Part shown: one piece after another, positions 48,701-61,700 of the stretch
Layout: each line of letters starts with the position of its first letter
Numbering within the stretch: position 1 is the stretch's first letter
From: Rhopalosiphum padi
Taxonomy: Eukaryota > Arthropoda > Insecta > Hemiptera > Aphididae
Assembly (NCBI RefSeq): GCF_020882245.1
Contig: NC_083600.1
Span: 29,264,001 to 29,328,000, forward strand
DNA length: 64,000 nucleotides
Direction: 5' to 3'
The notes under the pieces: generated by a model
Told to the model about the DNA's origin: nothing
The model's database searches: none
What the model saw: only the letters and a program-made list of their open reading frames with translations
Position numbers and translations under genes: made by a program

Positions 48701-50547
48701 GCGTATATTATTACTGTTGCTATCGCCATCGTCGTCATTTATATACCGTCGCCAAATTTGTCTCCGTTTCCACCACTTCTACCCGTTACTCCTTCTCCTC
48801 GTCGTCATCGACCTCTCCCGTTGTCCATTTGGTACACGATGTGGGATGACCGTTATCGCGGCGAAAAAAGAATAATACAAATATGTCCTTTCCTGTTTGT
48901 TTTCATTAATCGCTCGCGCCAACATCACAACAACGAGTTATTTATTGTTGTCGTATGTCAACCCGTAATAATATATGCGACATGCATAACATTATCAGCA
49001 GTTAGATACATATACGTACAATAGTGTACATAATAATATAGGTACACGCGTATTTTGTATACAGGGTGATTCGTTTGTCGTCCATTTACCGTATAGGTAT
49101 ACTCGTCCTATATCGTCTCGCTGGATTTTCGCGTTTATCAAACAGTGTTTATTTACACTGATGCAACTCAAATCAATAACAGAGTGATGAATAAGATAGG
49201 TACCTACAACGGTATATGAGTTTAGATACTATACCTATGAGTTTGATTATCGCCTAAGACACAAGATCCATTTTTTTTAATCAATTATTATTTATTACAG
49301 TATAAATAAATTTGGTAAATTGTAATTTGCTTTTTGGTAAGACTTAATTTATAGGAAGAGATTGCCCCTAGAATCGAATCCTTCTGGCTTGAATCTGGAC
49401 ATGTCTATTATAAATCTATACGTCCCATAAACATGCACTTTTTTATTTTTATTCTATGGTATTATAGTTTTTTTTATACGTATACAACAATATGATATCA
49501 TCAATTTTGTTTACATGTATTCACATCACCAACATACTTGTTGTTACTATATACTAAGTTTTTTCTAATGGTCCTGGTTGTTTTTCAGAAAATTTTGGTG
49601 TGAAATGTTAATATCTCCAAGGAATTTACTGATACACATTAAACTTTTTCAAACCCTCATTTCTCGTAAATATATTGCAAATACTTAAATGATATAAGAT
49701 AATAATATATTTATAGAAATTGTTTATAATTGGTATACTATTATTTTTCTTTGAATTATAGGAGATTGAAATAACGAAATATGTTAAATTATGGTTAACT
49801 GCGTATAATCGTAAAAATCGTAGTTTTTCTGCAAACCAACAAGAATCAACCGAGACATAACTGCGAGCAATCGCGACGTTAAAAAACATCGCCCTGTATG
49901 TACAATATTGCGATTAATCGTGTCGCGGTATTATAATATACATGTGTGTCGAGTGTTGGGAAACGTAACCGTAACGCATATATCGACCCAATTAATTTGT
50001 CAACACGCGGCCCGCGATGTACCTACCGACATTGCATAATAGATGAGCGCAAAATGCGTTTTCGATATAATACGCATCGTCACAACAATAATATTATAAC
50101 CGTATACACACGGACACACGGCGCAGATTGACCCGGTGCAAGACCGAGGACGCGACGACGCGTGTCCCTGCGCACGGGTGACCTGCGTGATCAGCCCAGA
50201 CTTTTTAGTGGTCGTTATCGCGAGAACTGCTGTGTAGAGTAGGTCACGGATAATATTCTAAATGTATAGAATAACATCACATATATAGGTACCATGTTTT
50301 TGGCGGCATTCGAAGCCACCGCCGTTGTTTTAATCGAACGACATTACGTATATTTTGATATTATATTATTATATATGTAGGTGCTTATTATTTTAAGTAG
50401 AAAAGTCGTGTACTATACATACCTGTCATACCTACATAATATGTGTATATTGGTTTTAAAGGTTTCAAGTACGCGTACTCGGAAAACACGGAAATTCGAT
50501 TTGCATAAGCCATATTATATATACGACCTATGTACGATGCTACTCAC
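48701..50547. other. Intergenic DNA
   Basis: CpG-richer sub-regions lie at about 48700-48950 and 49920-50300 but hold no recognisable coding domain. The plus-strand ORF at 48569-49024 overlaps the putative promoter, starts ahead of it in another frame, and shows no family features. Confidence 0.4.
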
Positions 50548-50559
50548 ACCTGTAGTAAT

Positions 50560-51344
50560 GGTTCGCGGTGAATTGGTCGCGAACAATTGATCGCTGGTGA
50601 ATTGGTCGCCAAGATAATTGATCGCCAAACGAACTTTTTTAGTTTTTTAAGTATTTTATTATCCTAGGTATATTACCGAATTTTATGTTTATTATTTTAG
50701 AATATTTAAGTATTTTTAAAATTTAATTAATTGACATTATTATTTATTATTTTATTTTATTCATGTGTAATTATTAACTATTAACAATATAATGTATAAT
50801 TTTTATTTGATTTAATTTTAAATTTTCATTATCGAGTTCGTATCATTATATTGTTATAAAGTATTTATTATTGATATTATATACCCACACGGGCATTATC
50901 AGTTTATTTCTGTCGTTTCTAATCACGGCGGCATAATCTCAAATTGTTCGTCAAAAGCCAACGTCTTCTAATTTTAAGTCAAAATTCGAAGTCACGTAAT
51001 TTTATTATTATATAATTGTCAAATTAACTTGTATTATTATTAACCCTTTTAGTGTTAAGGTGATATCAACATGGCCGTGATCAAATTGTTATTATTATTA
51101 TCCACTATATACAATATACATAATCTATTTATTATTTTTTTTAATTAAAATTAGCATTTAACTGTACGTTATTTAAAAATAAAACAATAAGAATACTTAA
51201 ATATTCTAAAATAATAAACATAAAATTCGGTAATATACCTAGGATAATAAAATACTTAAAAAACTAAAAAAGTTCGTTTGGCGATCAATTATCTTGGCGA
51301 CCAATTGTATTCGCGATCAATTGTTCGCGACCAATTCACCGGAT
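50560..51344. mobile_element. Long-inverted-repeat transposon (MULE-like, non-autonomous)
   Basis: Arms of about 148 bp (50567-50714 and 51192-51340) are nearly perfect inverted copies. Each outer part is built from alternating words GAATTGGTCGC and CAATTGATCGC. The inner part holds CGAACTTTTTTAGTTTTTTA and CCTAGG. The flanks ACCTGTAGTAAT at 50548-50559 and 51345-51356 are an identical 12-bp direct repeat. The one clear difference between arms is a CCAATTGTATTCGCG stretch on the right against CCAATTCACCAGCG on the left (both read in the same sense). The interior is AT-rich without an ORF. Long inverted repeats and a duplication of about 9-12 bp suggest Mutator-like mobilisation, but the family is inferred. 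Confidence 0.85.
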
Positions 51345-51356
51345 ACCTGTAGTAAT

Positions 51357-54107
51357 ATACGAATAACGCGAGTTTTTTAAAACAAGACTTATAATAAGCA
51401 CCCACTTATAAATTCAGGGACCTATATATAGAGTACTTGTATCTTCGTAATCCGGTCCTTATTTTTTCTCCGTCACTCCTCCTTACATAGATGTTCCACG
51501 GTATTCCCAATATCTTGCAAATTTTAATTATTATTTCATGCGTTTCACTTCAAATGGTAGCTCGTTAAATACCACCCTCACCTTGTAAGTGAAATAATTT
51601 TTTTCTGGTTAAAATTAATTATATATTTCCAATATATATTATTCTTCCTGTGTACTAATATATCTAAAATAAAATATTTATTATTATTCATATATTAAGT
51701 ACGATAGTTATACATTTATACCACAAGCACAGTTCTACTAACTACTATCTAAGGAGTCATGTTATATAATTTGGATAATATTTTCTGCACATTTCCATTC
51801 ACACAACCAATGTACCTACAAGTTAATTAGACAATTTCTATTTTGTCATTTTATAGTTTTATAGCTAGATATTTTACTTAGTTTATTAGAAACTATAATA
51901 CAAATTGATTTAACATTGTTCCTACACCTATTACTTGGGACTTAGGTAAACATTAAAATATTTGAACACTGTAGTGTTACATAATTTAAACTTAACCATT
52001 ATTTGCACAGTAGTATTACGTATTAAATATTAATGTACTTTTCACAATGTTGTGAAATTTTTTTATTAATTTATAATTTTAAACTTTAGTTTAGGTTTAA
52101 TAATTTTCAGAAATATTTAAATGCAGTTAATTATGTTACTAAAAATGTATCAAATTATTACTAATTAATAACTTTAACTTAATTTAATTTTTTTTAGAGA
52201 TGTCAGCTCACTATTACTTTTCTTACTTTAACTCACATGTAAATATGTAATAACATATTAAACAAAGTGTATTCACTCAATATCGTTTTTTTTCTATTTT
52301 TTGAGTAATCAATGTAAAATCACCTCCAACAAAAATTATGGAGAATAATATTTTTGTGGATTTACAGAACATTCTTTCTTAATACTATATCGAAAATATC
52401 CATTTTAAAGCTGAAAAGGTAGAGTCAAATAATAAATGAAATATAAATTCGACGTTAAAAACAAAAATTACTCACTACCTATCATTTTTGCATGGATGGG
52501 CGATTTTACTCATTGATTAAATTCAATTACAAACGTTTTTGACTATTTTGGGTGAATTTGTTTTATCTATGTTGCGAGTGGGTCGGAGAGACAGCAGTAA
52601 TAGCATTCGTCAAAACTCGAGATCGAGAATGACATAATACACTAGTTAAATTTTATAATCAAGAACAGTCGATAGAATAAATAATAATAATAATAATAGT
52701 GATAAAGATACATTGGTAAATGACGATAGTTTCAACAATTGGTAGTAAATTGTTTTTCTACGAATACAGTAATAATTTACACATATTTCGACTTTCTATC
52801 GATCGATCCGAGTATCCGACCGATCATATACCGTATCAAATTATTCGTATACGACGTAGGTGTGAGTGCTGTACGGAATTTTCAAAATAAACAAATAATT
52901 ATATTATTGAATATTGACAAGTTTAAAATTTGAGGTCTTTAAACACCCTCCCCCCACAATAAATACGCCACTGAACATATATATTGATCATTCGTTTAAT
53001 TTTCATAGTACGTCGAGAGAGTTTAAAAAATTCGGAAATACTTATTTTTAAATATACAACAGCAATCGATTAACGTACAAGACTACAGTAAACAAAAACA
53101 ATGATATTACTTTTTCGGGGCCTCCATATTTTTGACTAAACATAAGAAGTCAGGCAAATTTGCGTTCAGCAAAACCAACCAGAAATACAAAAATGAATAT
53201 AACATACCTATTATCTAAATATAAAAATTACATATTCTTGTGATTAGTTTAATTTGTGTAATAATTCTTATGGTTTTTAAATAATTATAAATTTATATTT
53301 AAATATAATTTTGATTTTTTAATACGACTCCCACGGTAATCAACTTTTGTATTACATAGGTAAGGTAAAGCTATCTACAATACCTAGTTTTCTCGGGTTT
53401 TCCTCTGTTTTAATAATTTTCATTTTAAAAATGTTAAATTTATAGAACTCTCGCAAGAAACTAGAAACATACAACTCGTATTAACCAAGTGAAATTTTTT
53501 ATAATAGCATTAGGTTTTAACGTTAGGAATAAGACTTAGGACGATAAACCATAAACGTACTTACCTATTAAGGCAGCGCCACCGCGTAAAACTTATCCGT
53601 GATGAAACTTCCATGGCTGCCGCTAGATAGAGCTAATGTATGTGTAACTCCGTTCTTGGTATAATAAGAAAATTGTATTTGTACGGTCGGCCATCGGCTA
53701 TGATCGTTCTCGATGATATTATATTTTTTATTATCATTTATCCATAACGTCTAGCACGACGGATATAGTGATACTGCGATAACTCAAATTGGCAAGTTTC
53801 GTTGTGGCGTTGTTAAAATTGTAGCAATAGCAACTGCAATACTGCATTCCTGCCTGCACAGGCTATTCACGCACAGTGATCAGTTGCAAATTTGTAATAC
53901 GAAATTTATTATTTCGTAAAATATTGATAGGTATCTTAGTAGTTTTAGTCCAAATTAACTACTTAACCCACGTCTTATAACTTAGTATCTATTGAACAGT
54001 CCTATTTTATCTATATTTTTAAATTCGGAATGAGGTGTAATATTTTCCAAGTAAACGTTATGTTATATTATTGTGACTAATTATTATTTGTACCACTTCT
54101 ACTATAG
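51357..54107. other. Intergenic DNA upstream of RNPC3
   Basis: Mostly AT-rich. Around 52940-52973 a C-rich tract followed by ACGCCACTG resembles a single hAT end without a partner. From about 53570 the sequence becomes moderately GC-richer and probably holds the RNPC3 promoter. Confidence 0.45.
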
Positions 54108-54172
54108 GTGAGTTTTCATTTAAAATTATATGAGAAGAATTGTTGTTATATTTTATTATTGTTTTATTTTAG
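54108..54172 (+). other. Probable 5' UTR intron of RNPC3
   Basis: CTATAG|GTGAGTTTTC at 54108 and TTGTTTTATTTTAG ending at 54172 would remove 65 nt about 70 nt before the ATG. Both ends fit consensus, but no reading frame can confirm it because it is upstream of the start. Confidence 0.45.
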
Positions 54173-54241
54173 GACCTAGATCCAAAAAGTATTCAACAAT
54201 TTACCAGTTTACATAGTTCATGTTTTGTTTATGTGAAAACT

Positions 54242-55674
54242 ATGGCATCTGCTACAGTCATAGTGCGCCATTTTCCTCCACAAATTTCGTCTGAAGATAA
54301 AGAAGAGTTTCTCAAGTATTTTGGTGCCAAATATGTTAAAATATTGACATCTAAAACAAATCAGAGATCTATTGCATATGCAAGGTAATTTTTTCATAGA
54401 TACTACCTATTTTTTTTGTTTGCTATATACTGTCTATATTTTTAGGTTTGAATCCCAAGAATTTGCTGAAGCTGTTATTCAGCGGTTGCATCAAAAAGAA
54501 TTGTTAGGCCATAGGTTGACTGTTGAATTATCTGCAAACGATCTCGATGTCAATCTTATGAAATGTCCTAAGCCACTACCAGTTATTGAATGCAACACTG
54601 ACGAAGTAAAACAATTACAAGAGGATTATTTAAAAAAATTAAATAGTTGGTCAGCTGCAATCGACCTAAACCAACCACCGCCACATCATCTGCACTATAG
54701 TTATCCTGATCCAAACCCATACATACTGTCAAATATTACCAATGCATTAGCTAATAATCAGAAGTTCTACTATCAAGTCTTACACTTGATGAATCGCATG
54801 AATCTGCCTGCACCTTTTGAACCTGTTATAAGTTATCCTCTGAATAAGTTTATGAAAATCGAAACTGCAGATAAGTACACCACCACTGATGAAACTGATC
54901 CAGATCTGTCAGAATCTGAAATGGAAAGTGATAATGAAAGTGATCATAATATAGAACCTAAATTATCTTTGTTCAAAAAGAAAATATGTAAAGTTATAAA
55001 GCCTAAGCGTTTAAAAAATATCACAGCTACAGTGTCAAAAAAGGCCAAAGTTGAATTGGCCAATGTTTTTGACACTGTTGAGTATGAGATACCAAAGAAA
55101 ATTGAAGTCAAAGTACCAGCAGAATTAAAACCTGTCGAGGGACCAACTGCGGACACTGAAGGCGGATTTGGTGTAATATATTCATCAAAGAGTATAAACA
55201 AAGAAGAAGATAAAAAAGAAAGCGAGTCAGATGATGATATAACAGGAGATTGTATTAGTAAAGAAGAATTAGCTACAAATAGATTGTCAGACAAAGATAT
55301 AAATAATATGCCTATTTTTAAGAATTATTATCCTGGAGCTCCATCCTGTAGGTTATACATAAAAAATTTAGCAAAAACAGTACTGGATAATGATTTAAAA
55401 TACATTTATAAGAGATTTATCAAATCTGAAGATCTCAAACCAGGAACTATGTTAGTAAGATCAAATAATATTTATTTGAATATATAATTATTTAATATTC
55501 TATATTTGCAGGTTTGATATACGACTGATGCAAGATGGGCGTATGAAGGGTCAAGCGTTTGTGACATTACCATGTGTAGAAAATGCCCAACAGGCATTGA
55601 ATGAAACCAATGGATATATTTTAAAAGACAAACCTATGATTGTACAATTTGCCAGATCAGCTACGGCAAAATAA
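54242..55674 (+). CDS. RNPC3: U11/U12 snRNP 65-kDa protein, two RRM domains
   Basis: The protein bridges U11 and U12 in the minor spliceosome; its C-terminal RRM binds the U12 snRNA 3' hairpin in the human homologue. Exons 54242-54384, 54446-55450 and 55512-55674 total 1311 nt, 436 residues. RRM1 (about 4-75) reads TVIVRHFPPQIS ... RSIAYARFES ... GHRLTVELS. The middle has an acidic Ser/Glu/Asp stretch and Lys-rich segments. RRM2 (about 346-430) reads CRLYIKNLAKTV ... FDIRLMQDGRMKGQAFVTLP ... KPMIVQFARSA. The second intron uses the donor GTTAGT at 55451, which gives TMFDIRLM as in the human protein. The nearby GTAAGA at 55455 would place TGA in frame. The human protein is longer (517 residues). 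It ends 102 bp from the DHX8 stop on the other strand. Confidence 0.94.
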
Positions 55675-55776
55675 GTATTAATACAATAATTTAATGCATA
55701 AAAACAGTTAATTATTTATACATATGTTTATATTCAAAATATTATACATAAAAAATAATAATGTATATAAAAAAAT
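55675..55776. other. 102-bp gap between convergent stop codons
   Basis: This stretch must hold, or be spanned by, the 3' UTRs of both RNPC3 (plus) and the DHX8 gene (minus). No canonical AATAAA is present for either strand; only variants such as ATAAAA and TATAAA are seen. Overlapping 3' UTRs are likely. Confidence 0.6.
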
Positions 55777-58700
55777 TTAGTTTCTTCTCCTACGCACTCT
55801 GGAAATTCTCCAGGAATTTGGTTCTTCATATTTGTTATAAAGTGGTTCTAGCCGTTGGTTCTTTTTGAACTTGCTCAACTTTGTTGGATCAGAGAATTTA
55901 AAGAATGCTGGTGCGAATTCAACAAGCCACCTTGGATCTATTGTTGTTACCTCACGCATATATTCTTTGGTGGTTTGAACCAGTTCATGATACATTACCC
56001 TGATAATAGAATACATTCAATTTTTATGAGTATTGTTTTGTGTAATATTAGTACATAAATAATTAATTTATCAAAATACAAACCATTCAGGTTGTCTGTT
56101 GAACAAAGCACTGCTAGGATGAATATAGACCGCCTGTCCATCAACAAGAGTACGGTAACCTTCTTGTGGATCTTTTTTAGACGCATTACGGAAAAATCCA
56201 GAACAAATAGCTTTTTGTATTCGAGCTGTGTTTTTACCGGCCGAAACGACATCCAACTTATGTCTACAAAAATTTAGAGGTAGATTTTAAAAATTAATTA
56301 GTTATAACTTATAAGTTATAAGTTATAAGTATTCATAATTTAATCATTACCGGTCCATGATTCCTAGCAATTGTTTACGAACATCTTGGGCTCTTTTGAG
56401 TGTACGTACTTGGACAAAATTCTCATAACACCAAGCATTACTAAACTTATTATTTTTCCAAGAATTGTACACGGCCAAAAGTGTTAAATGATCACCTTCA
56501 ACTTGATTGAATTTTGCTTTTTTCTGATCAGCTAATGCTTGTTTATCTTTTGGTCTATAAAAAACATTTTGAACAGAAAGCATGGATACAATAGTCAATA
56601 TCTCTTCGGAACATTGAAGATGAACAGACATAATCAACATTTTGGAGAGGTTTGGTTCCAATGGAAATTCTGCCATCTAAAATAATATAATACTTTTATG
56701 CATTAAACATTTAAATTTTTTAAAGCGGATACATACTCGTCTTCCCAATCTGGTAAGTAGACCTTCATCATCTAATGCACTCAAAGAATGCAATGATTCC
56801 AAGGCCATGATTAAACTTTCAACTGGAGGGGCATCCATGAAGTCAAAATGAAGTAAATCATTAATGCCCATAGTTTTCAGTTGCAATACCTAGAGTAAAT
56901 AATTTTTAAATTGAAATTAACAAATACGTGAAATTTAATATTTAATAACATACTGTAGTTGCTAAATTTGTGCGCTGTATTTCAGGTACAGGTGTTGGCA
57001 ACATTTCATCTCGATAGGCTCTCTCTGTATAAAGTCTATAACATTTACCTGGTCCAGTACGGCCAGCACGACCAGCTCTTTGTTTGGCTTGTGCCTAAAT
57101 TGACAATATAATATTAAATAAATAATTAATTTTATGTAAGTAATAAATACAATATTTAAAATGTTACACTACACTAATATACAATGAATTTAAAACAATA
57201 AATTGTTTTTATATACTATTGTAAACTATGTATATATATATAAAAAAAAAAATATATATTAAATGGGTAATATTTCAATATTTTCTATGTACAAATTAGT
57301 ACTATCACACTATTTTAAGCCAATGTCCAAAAAGTAATTAAAAAACATACTTGTGAAATTGGTGTGACAACTAAAGAGTCCATTCCAGTTTTTGAATTAT
57401 AAACTTTTTGTTTTACAAATCCAGGATCAACAACATAATAGATACCATCAATTGTCAATGAAGTCTCAGCAATATTAGTAGCGATTACAACCTAAGAAAT
57501 AAATATGACAATCAATGTAATAAATATTTACAAACAAATTTCTAATGGTTTGATAGAATACTGTTTTATTTATACTTTTCGAGATCCAGGAGGGGCTGCT
57601 TCAAAAATTCTAGTTTGCATTTCACTAGGTAGAGCTGAATAGACAGGTAAAATAATTAACTCTGGTATATCAGGTCCTAATGACTTCATTCTCTCATATA
57701 GAATTTCACAAGCTGTATCAATTTCTTCTTGACCCGTCAAGAAAAGCAATACGTCACCAGGTGGTTCTCGTAAATGTATTTGCATAATTGTAATGAGTGA
57801 TGCATCTAGGTAGTCAGTCTCAGGTTCTTTAGTATATAACACTTCTACAGGGAATGTACGTCCAGGAATTGTGAATATGGGTGCTTCAAAAAAGTATTGA
57901 GAAAACTTCACAGCGTCTAGAGTAGCAGACGTAACAATTAGTTTAAGTTCTTTCCTTTTTGTGACAGCTTGTTTTAATAATCCAAATAAAACGTCAGTGT
58001 TTATTGTTCTTTCGTGAGCTTCATCCAACATGATTACAGAATAATTTTTCAGGTCAAAATCTACTAGACATTCACGCAGCAACATTCCGTCTGTCATGTA
58101 TCTAAAAACAATAAGAAATATTTTGTTAGACTCTTAAAAAAATATTACAAATAAAATAAATATTAGTCATACTTGATAACGGTCTCTGGACTAGTGCAAT
58201 CTTCAAAACGTATAGTGTAACCAACTTCTTGACCTAATCTGCATCCAAATTCTTCAGATACTCTTTTTGCAACAGACATGGCTGCCACTCTTCTAGGTTG
58301 AGTACATCCAATTTTACCTCTTGATGTAAACCCAGCCTCAGCTAAATATTGAGTAATCTGAGTAGTTTTTCCTGAACCAGTTTCTCCAATGACGATCAAA
58401 ATTTGATTGTCAGTCACAGCCTATTATAAATGAATATGAATATAATATGTACATTTTTAATAATTTAAATGTCACTTAAAGATATTATATTAAATATAAT
58501 ATTTATTACTTTGATGAGTTCATCTTTGAGTTTATAAATTGGTAAGCTTTGTCTTTGTTCTAAGAGAGTCAAGTTGGTCTTCATTCCAAATGAACTTTTT
58601 TTACCACCAATAACATGTTTTTTCCATTCCGGCACATCTTGGGCAGTCAAACCAATTCCTCGCATGTTTGAAGCTAATTGTCTACTATCGTCTAAACATT

Positions 58701-61700
58701 TTTGAAAATTATATGAAGTACATTTTTTTATTTTTGGCAATTTAATATCACTTACTATCTGGTAGAGGATCAATCCAATTTTTAGTAACATTTTTAGGCA
58801 CAGAATCCATTTCTTGTTCACGTTGTAACATTTTATGTTCTCTACGTTCTTTGGATAAAGCACTTTGCATCATTGCTGCTTGTGCAAGAGAGCCATCTGG
58901 ATTTTTAACTATACGTACCTAAAAATTACAAAAATAAGACTAATAAATTTTTAATAGTTAAAATATTAAAGTAAAAAAAAGTTGTTGTATGTACTAAACA
59001 ATAAATATTATTTTATAAAAGCTTATGACGTCTGGTTCTACATCTCAAACATTTTGTCATGGGATCCCATAATTTAATGTAAAACTATTAAGGCCACCTT
59101 AATCAAAATTATTTATTATTTTTTTTTAATTATATACTAAAATTACATATACTATTTCATACAGATAAATTATTGAAATATATTGTAATTTAATGTTTTT
59201 TTAATAGTAATAAACTTTAAACATGTATAAATACAAATAAATTAGTAATAACTGTGAAACTATACAAAAATATTCAGTAAAAATGTTGATAATTATTAAT
59301 GTGATGGGTGGGTTAATATATTTTTGCACAACATATTATGTGCTGTGTGATATTTGAGACAGCAATGTGCAAGTTAGCTTCCACAGACTGTTGTGAAAAG
59401 CATGACGAATGCTTGGTTTTTATTATTTGAAATTATGAAAATGCAGTTCCACAGAGATATGTTGGTATCAATTTAATAATTTTAATAACCGAATGGGTTA
59501 TTTTTAAAATGAAACATCTACCAGAAAACCAAAATAAGTTTTTTGGTCTCTCCTGTAATATTGGAATCTTTTTTTCAAATGACTCATTAAACTAAATAAC
59601 CGACCTTATTTAAATTTGAGTCGAAAATAATTATGGGTTTTTCTTATTTTATATAAAGGCTTAAGGCATAAAGAAAATAGTTTAAATTAAATAAATATTT
59701 CACGGTATTCAAGTAATATAGCCAAGACTCCCAGTTTGAAAAGCACTATTCTATACAATAACCTAACACAAAATTCATTAGTTATAAAATATATAATAAA
59801 TAAATTAAAAGTGAATTTAATATTTTGTTCCAAGTGTATTGCATACAGGGCTGAGATCGTGGAGATTTCTACCATGGCCATGTAAAAATGGAGGTTCGTC
59901 TTCAACAATTTCAATTTCTATATCTTGTTCTTCTTCAGTGTTGTCTTTGGGTAAAATACCAGTTTCTTCATCAAAATCGGGAAGTTCGCTTTTGTCAATA
60001 CAATTGGCAGATAACATCTATAATTATTAAAAATAATAAAATAAGTAAAAAAGTATACCATTTTTAAATATGTTTAGTATTTACTTGTTTTATTTCCCAG
60101 CGCTCTGGAGATGAAATCTTATTCATTCGTTTTAAATTTGTCATTTCATCTGCATCAGCAATGGTCTGTAACTCCAATAAAGAAGTTGGTCTATCAGGGT
60201 TACGGCCACCCATCATATCATCGTCTTCACTAAGATAATTAAAAGAGAGGTTAAAAAGATATTGTGTTATTTAGATATTTTGTATTATACTCTAAATCTC
60301 CAGGCTGTATCATAGGGTTTAAGTCTTCTCCAGTGTCTTGATCAACGTCTTTCATGGATAATGAAATCTTTTGGTTACCACTTATAGATAAAACTTTTAC
60401 CTGTAAAAATTGAATAACTAATATTTTAACAATTCACCGAATTTTAAAGCATGTCTCTGTTGCCAAATTATAATTACATACCATGACTTTATCACCTCTA
60501 GAAACAACGTCACTAACAGAAGTCACTCTTCCTTTTTGACGTAATTGTGAAATGTGTACAAGTCCTTGGGATTGACGGAACATATCTAGTTGTACAAAAC
60601 AACCAAAATCTACAATATTTAAGACTTTACCAGGATACACTTTTCCCAATTCTGGAAATTTGCTCCTTGATTCAATTCTAAATGAAATAATAGAAATATA
60701 TTAAAAATCAATTTTTACACAAGACCAATCTATATTAGAATAAATTGTAATTTTTTTGATAGCAATCCTAGATTATAGAAAATAACATACTCTTTATCAT
60801 ATCTTTCTTTTCTTTGTCCATCTTCACTCCTGCTTTTATTAGAATTGTGATGGTCATACCTATCTTGATTTCTGTAGCGATCATTATTTTGATCTCTTCG
60901 TTTTTCTTTACTTCTATCTCTAAATGATTTTTCTTTATAGTGTCTATCACTCTGTTTATTACGGCTCCTATCCCCCTGTCTATCACGACTTCTATCCCTC
61001 TGTCTATCACGACTTCTATCTCTCTGTTTATCACGGCTTCTATCCCTCTGTCTATCACGGCTTCTATCCCTCTGTCTATCACGGCTTCTATCCCTTTGTC
61101 TATCACGACTTTTGTCCTTTCGATGTTTTTCTCGACTTCTACTTCTGTTTTTAGAACTTCGTCTCCTGTGCTGCCTATCATGACTCTTAGATCGACTTCT
61201 GGACAAACGTTTATCATGTGATACATTTGATTTGTTAGTTTTGTCATCTACAGCGCCACTAAAGATAATTATTTAAATACAATATTAGAAAGATAAAGTT
61301 TAAATATTATTTTTATTCTACAAAATGTAATCATACTTGGTGCTAAGAATCGGAGCAAAAGACTCTAATTCAGCCATGACAGCACTAATGGGGTCATTTT
61401 CTTCACCAACAATATCATTGGGTATTGCTAAACCAGGAAATTTACATGCCAATGTATCACTTTTATCAGTATTATCATATAATTTATTTCCAGATTGTTT
61501 AGATGTTTTCGGTTGCATATGCTGTATAATACGTAGCAAATTGGCAATAAAAGAATCCTTGAAAAAAAAGAATTGAATACAAAATATGTTTAAAAAGTAT
61601 ATGTGATAATTAGAGTTAGGATGTTGACAGCTTTTACATTTTTTTCGCTTTAATCCTATAAAATGCTATCGCAGCTAAAAATTTGTTTTATATTTTAAAG

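Noticed and set aside
52940..52973. Complete hAT element ending in ACGCCACTG
   Set aside because: No matching left end or duplication was found, so only a solitary end-like sequence is present.
55455..55460. GTAAGA as the main RNPC3 intron 2 donor
   Set aside because: It would bring TGA into frame immediately after the junction; GTTAGT at 55451 restores the conserved frame.
60924..61221. Plus-strand ORFs opposite the DHX8 RS domain
   Set aside because: They are the antisense reading of the 24-bp coding repeat.
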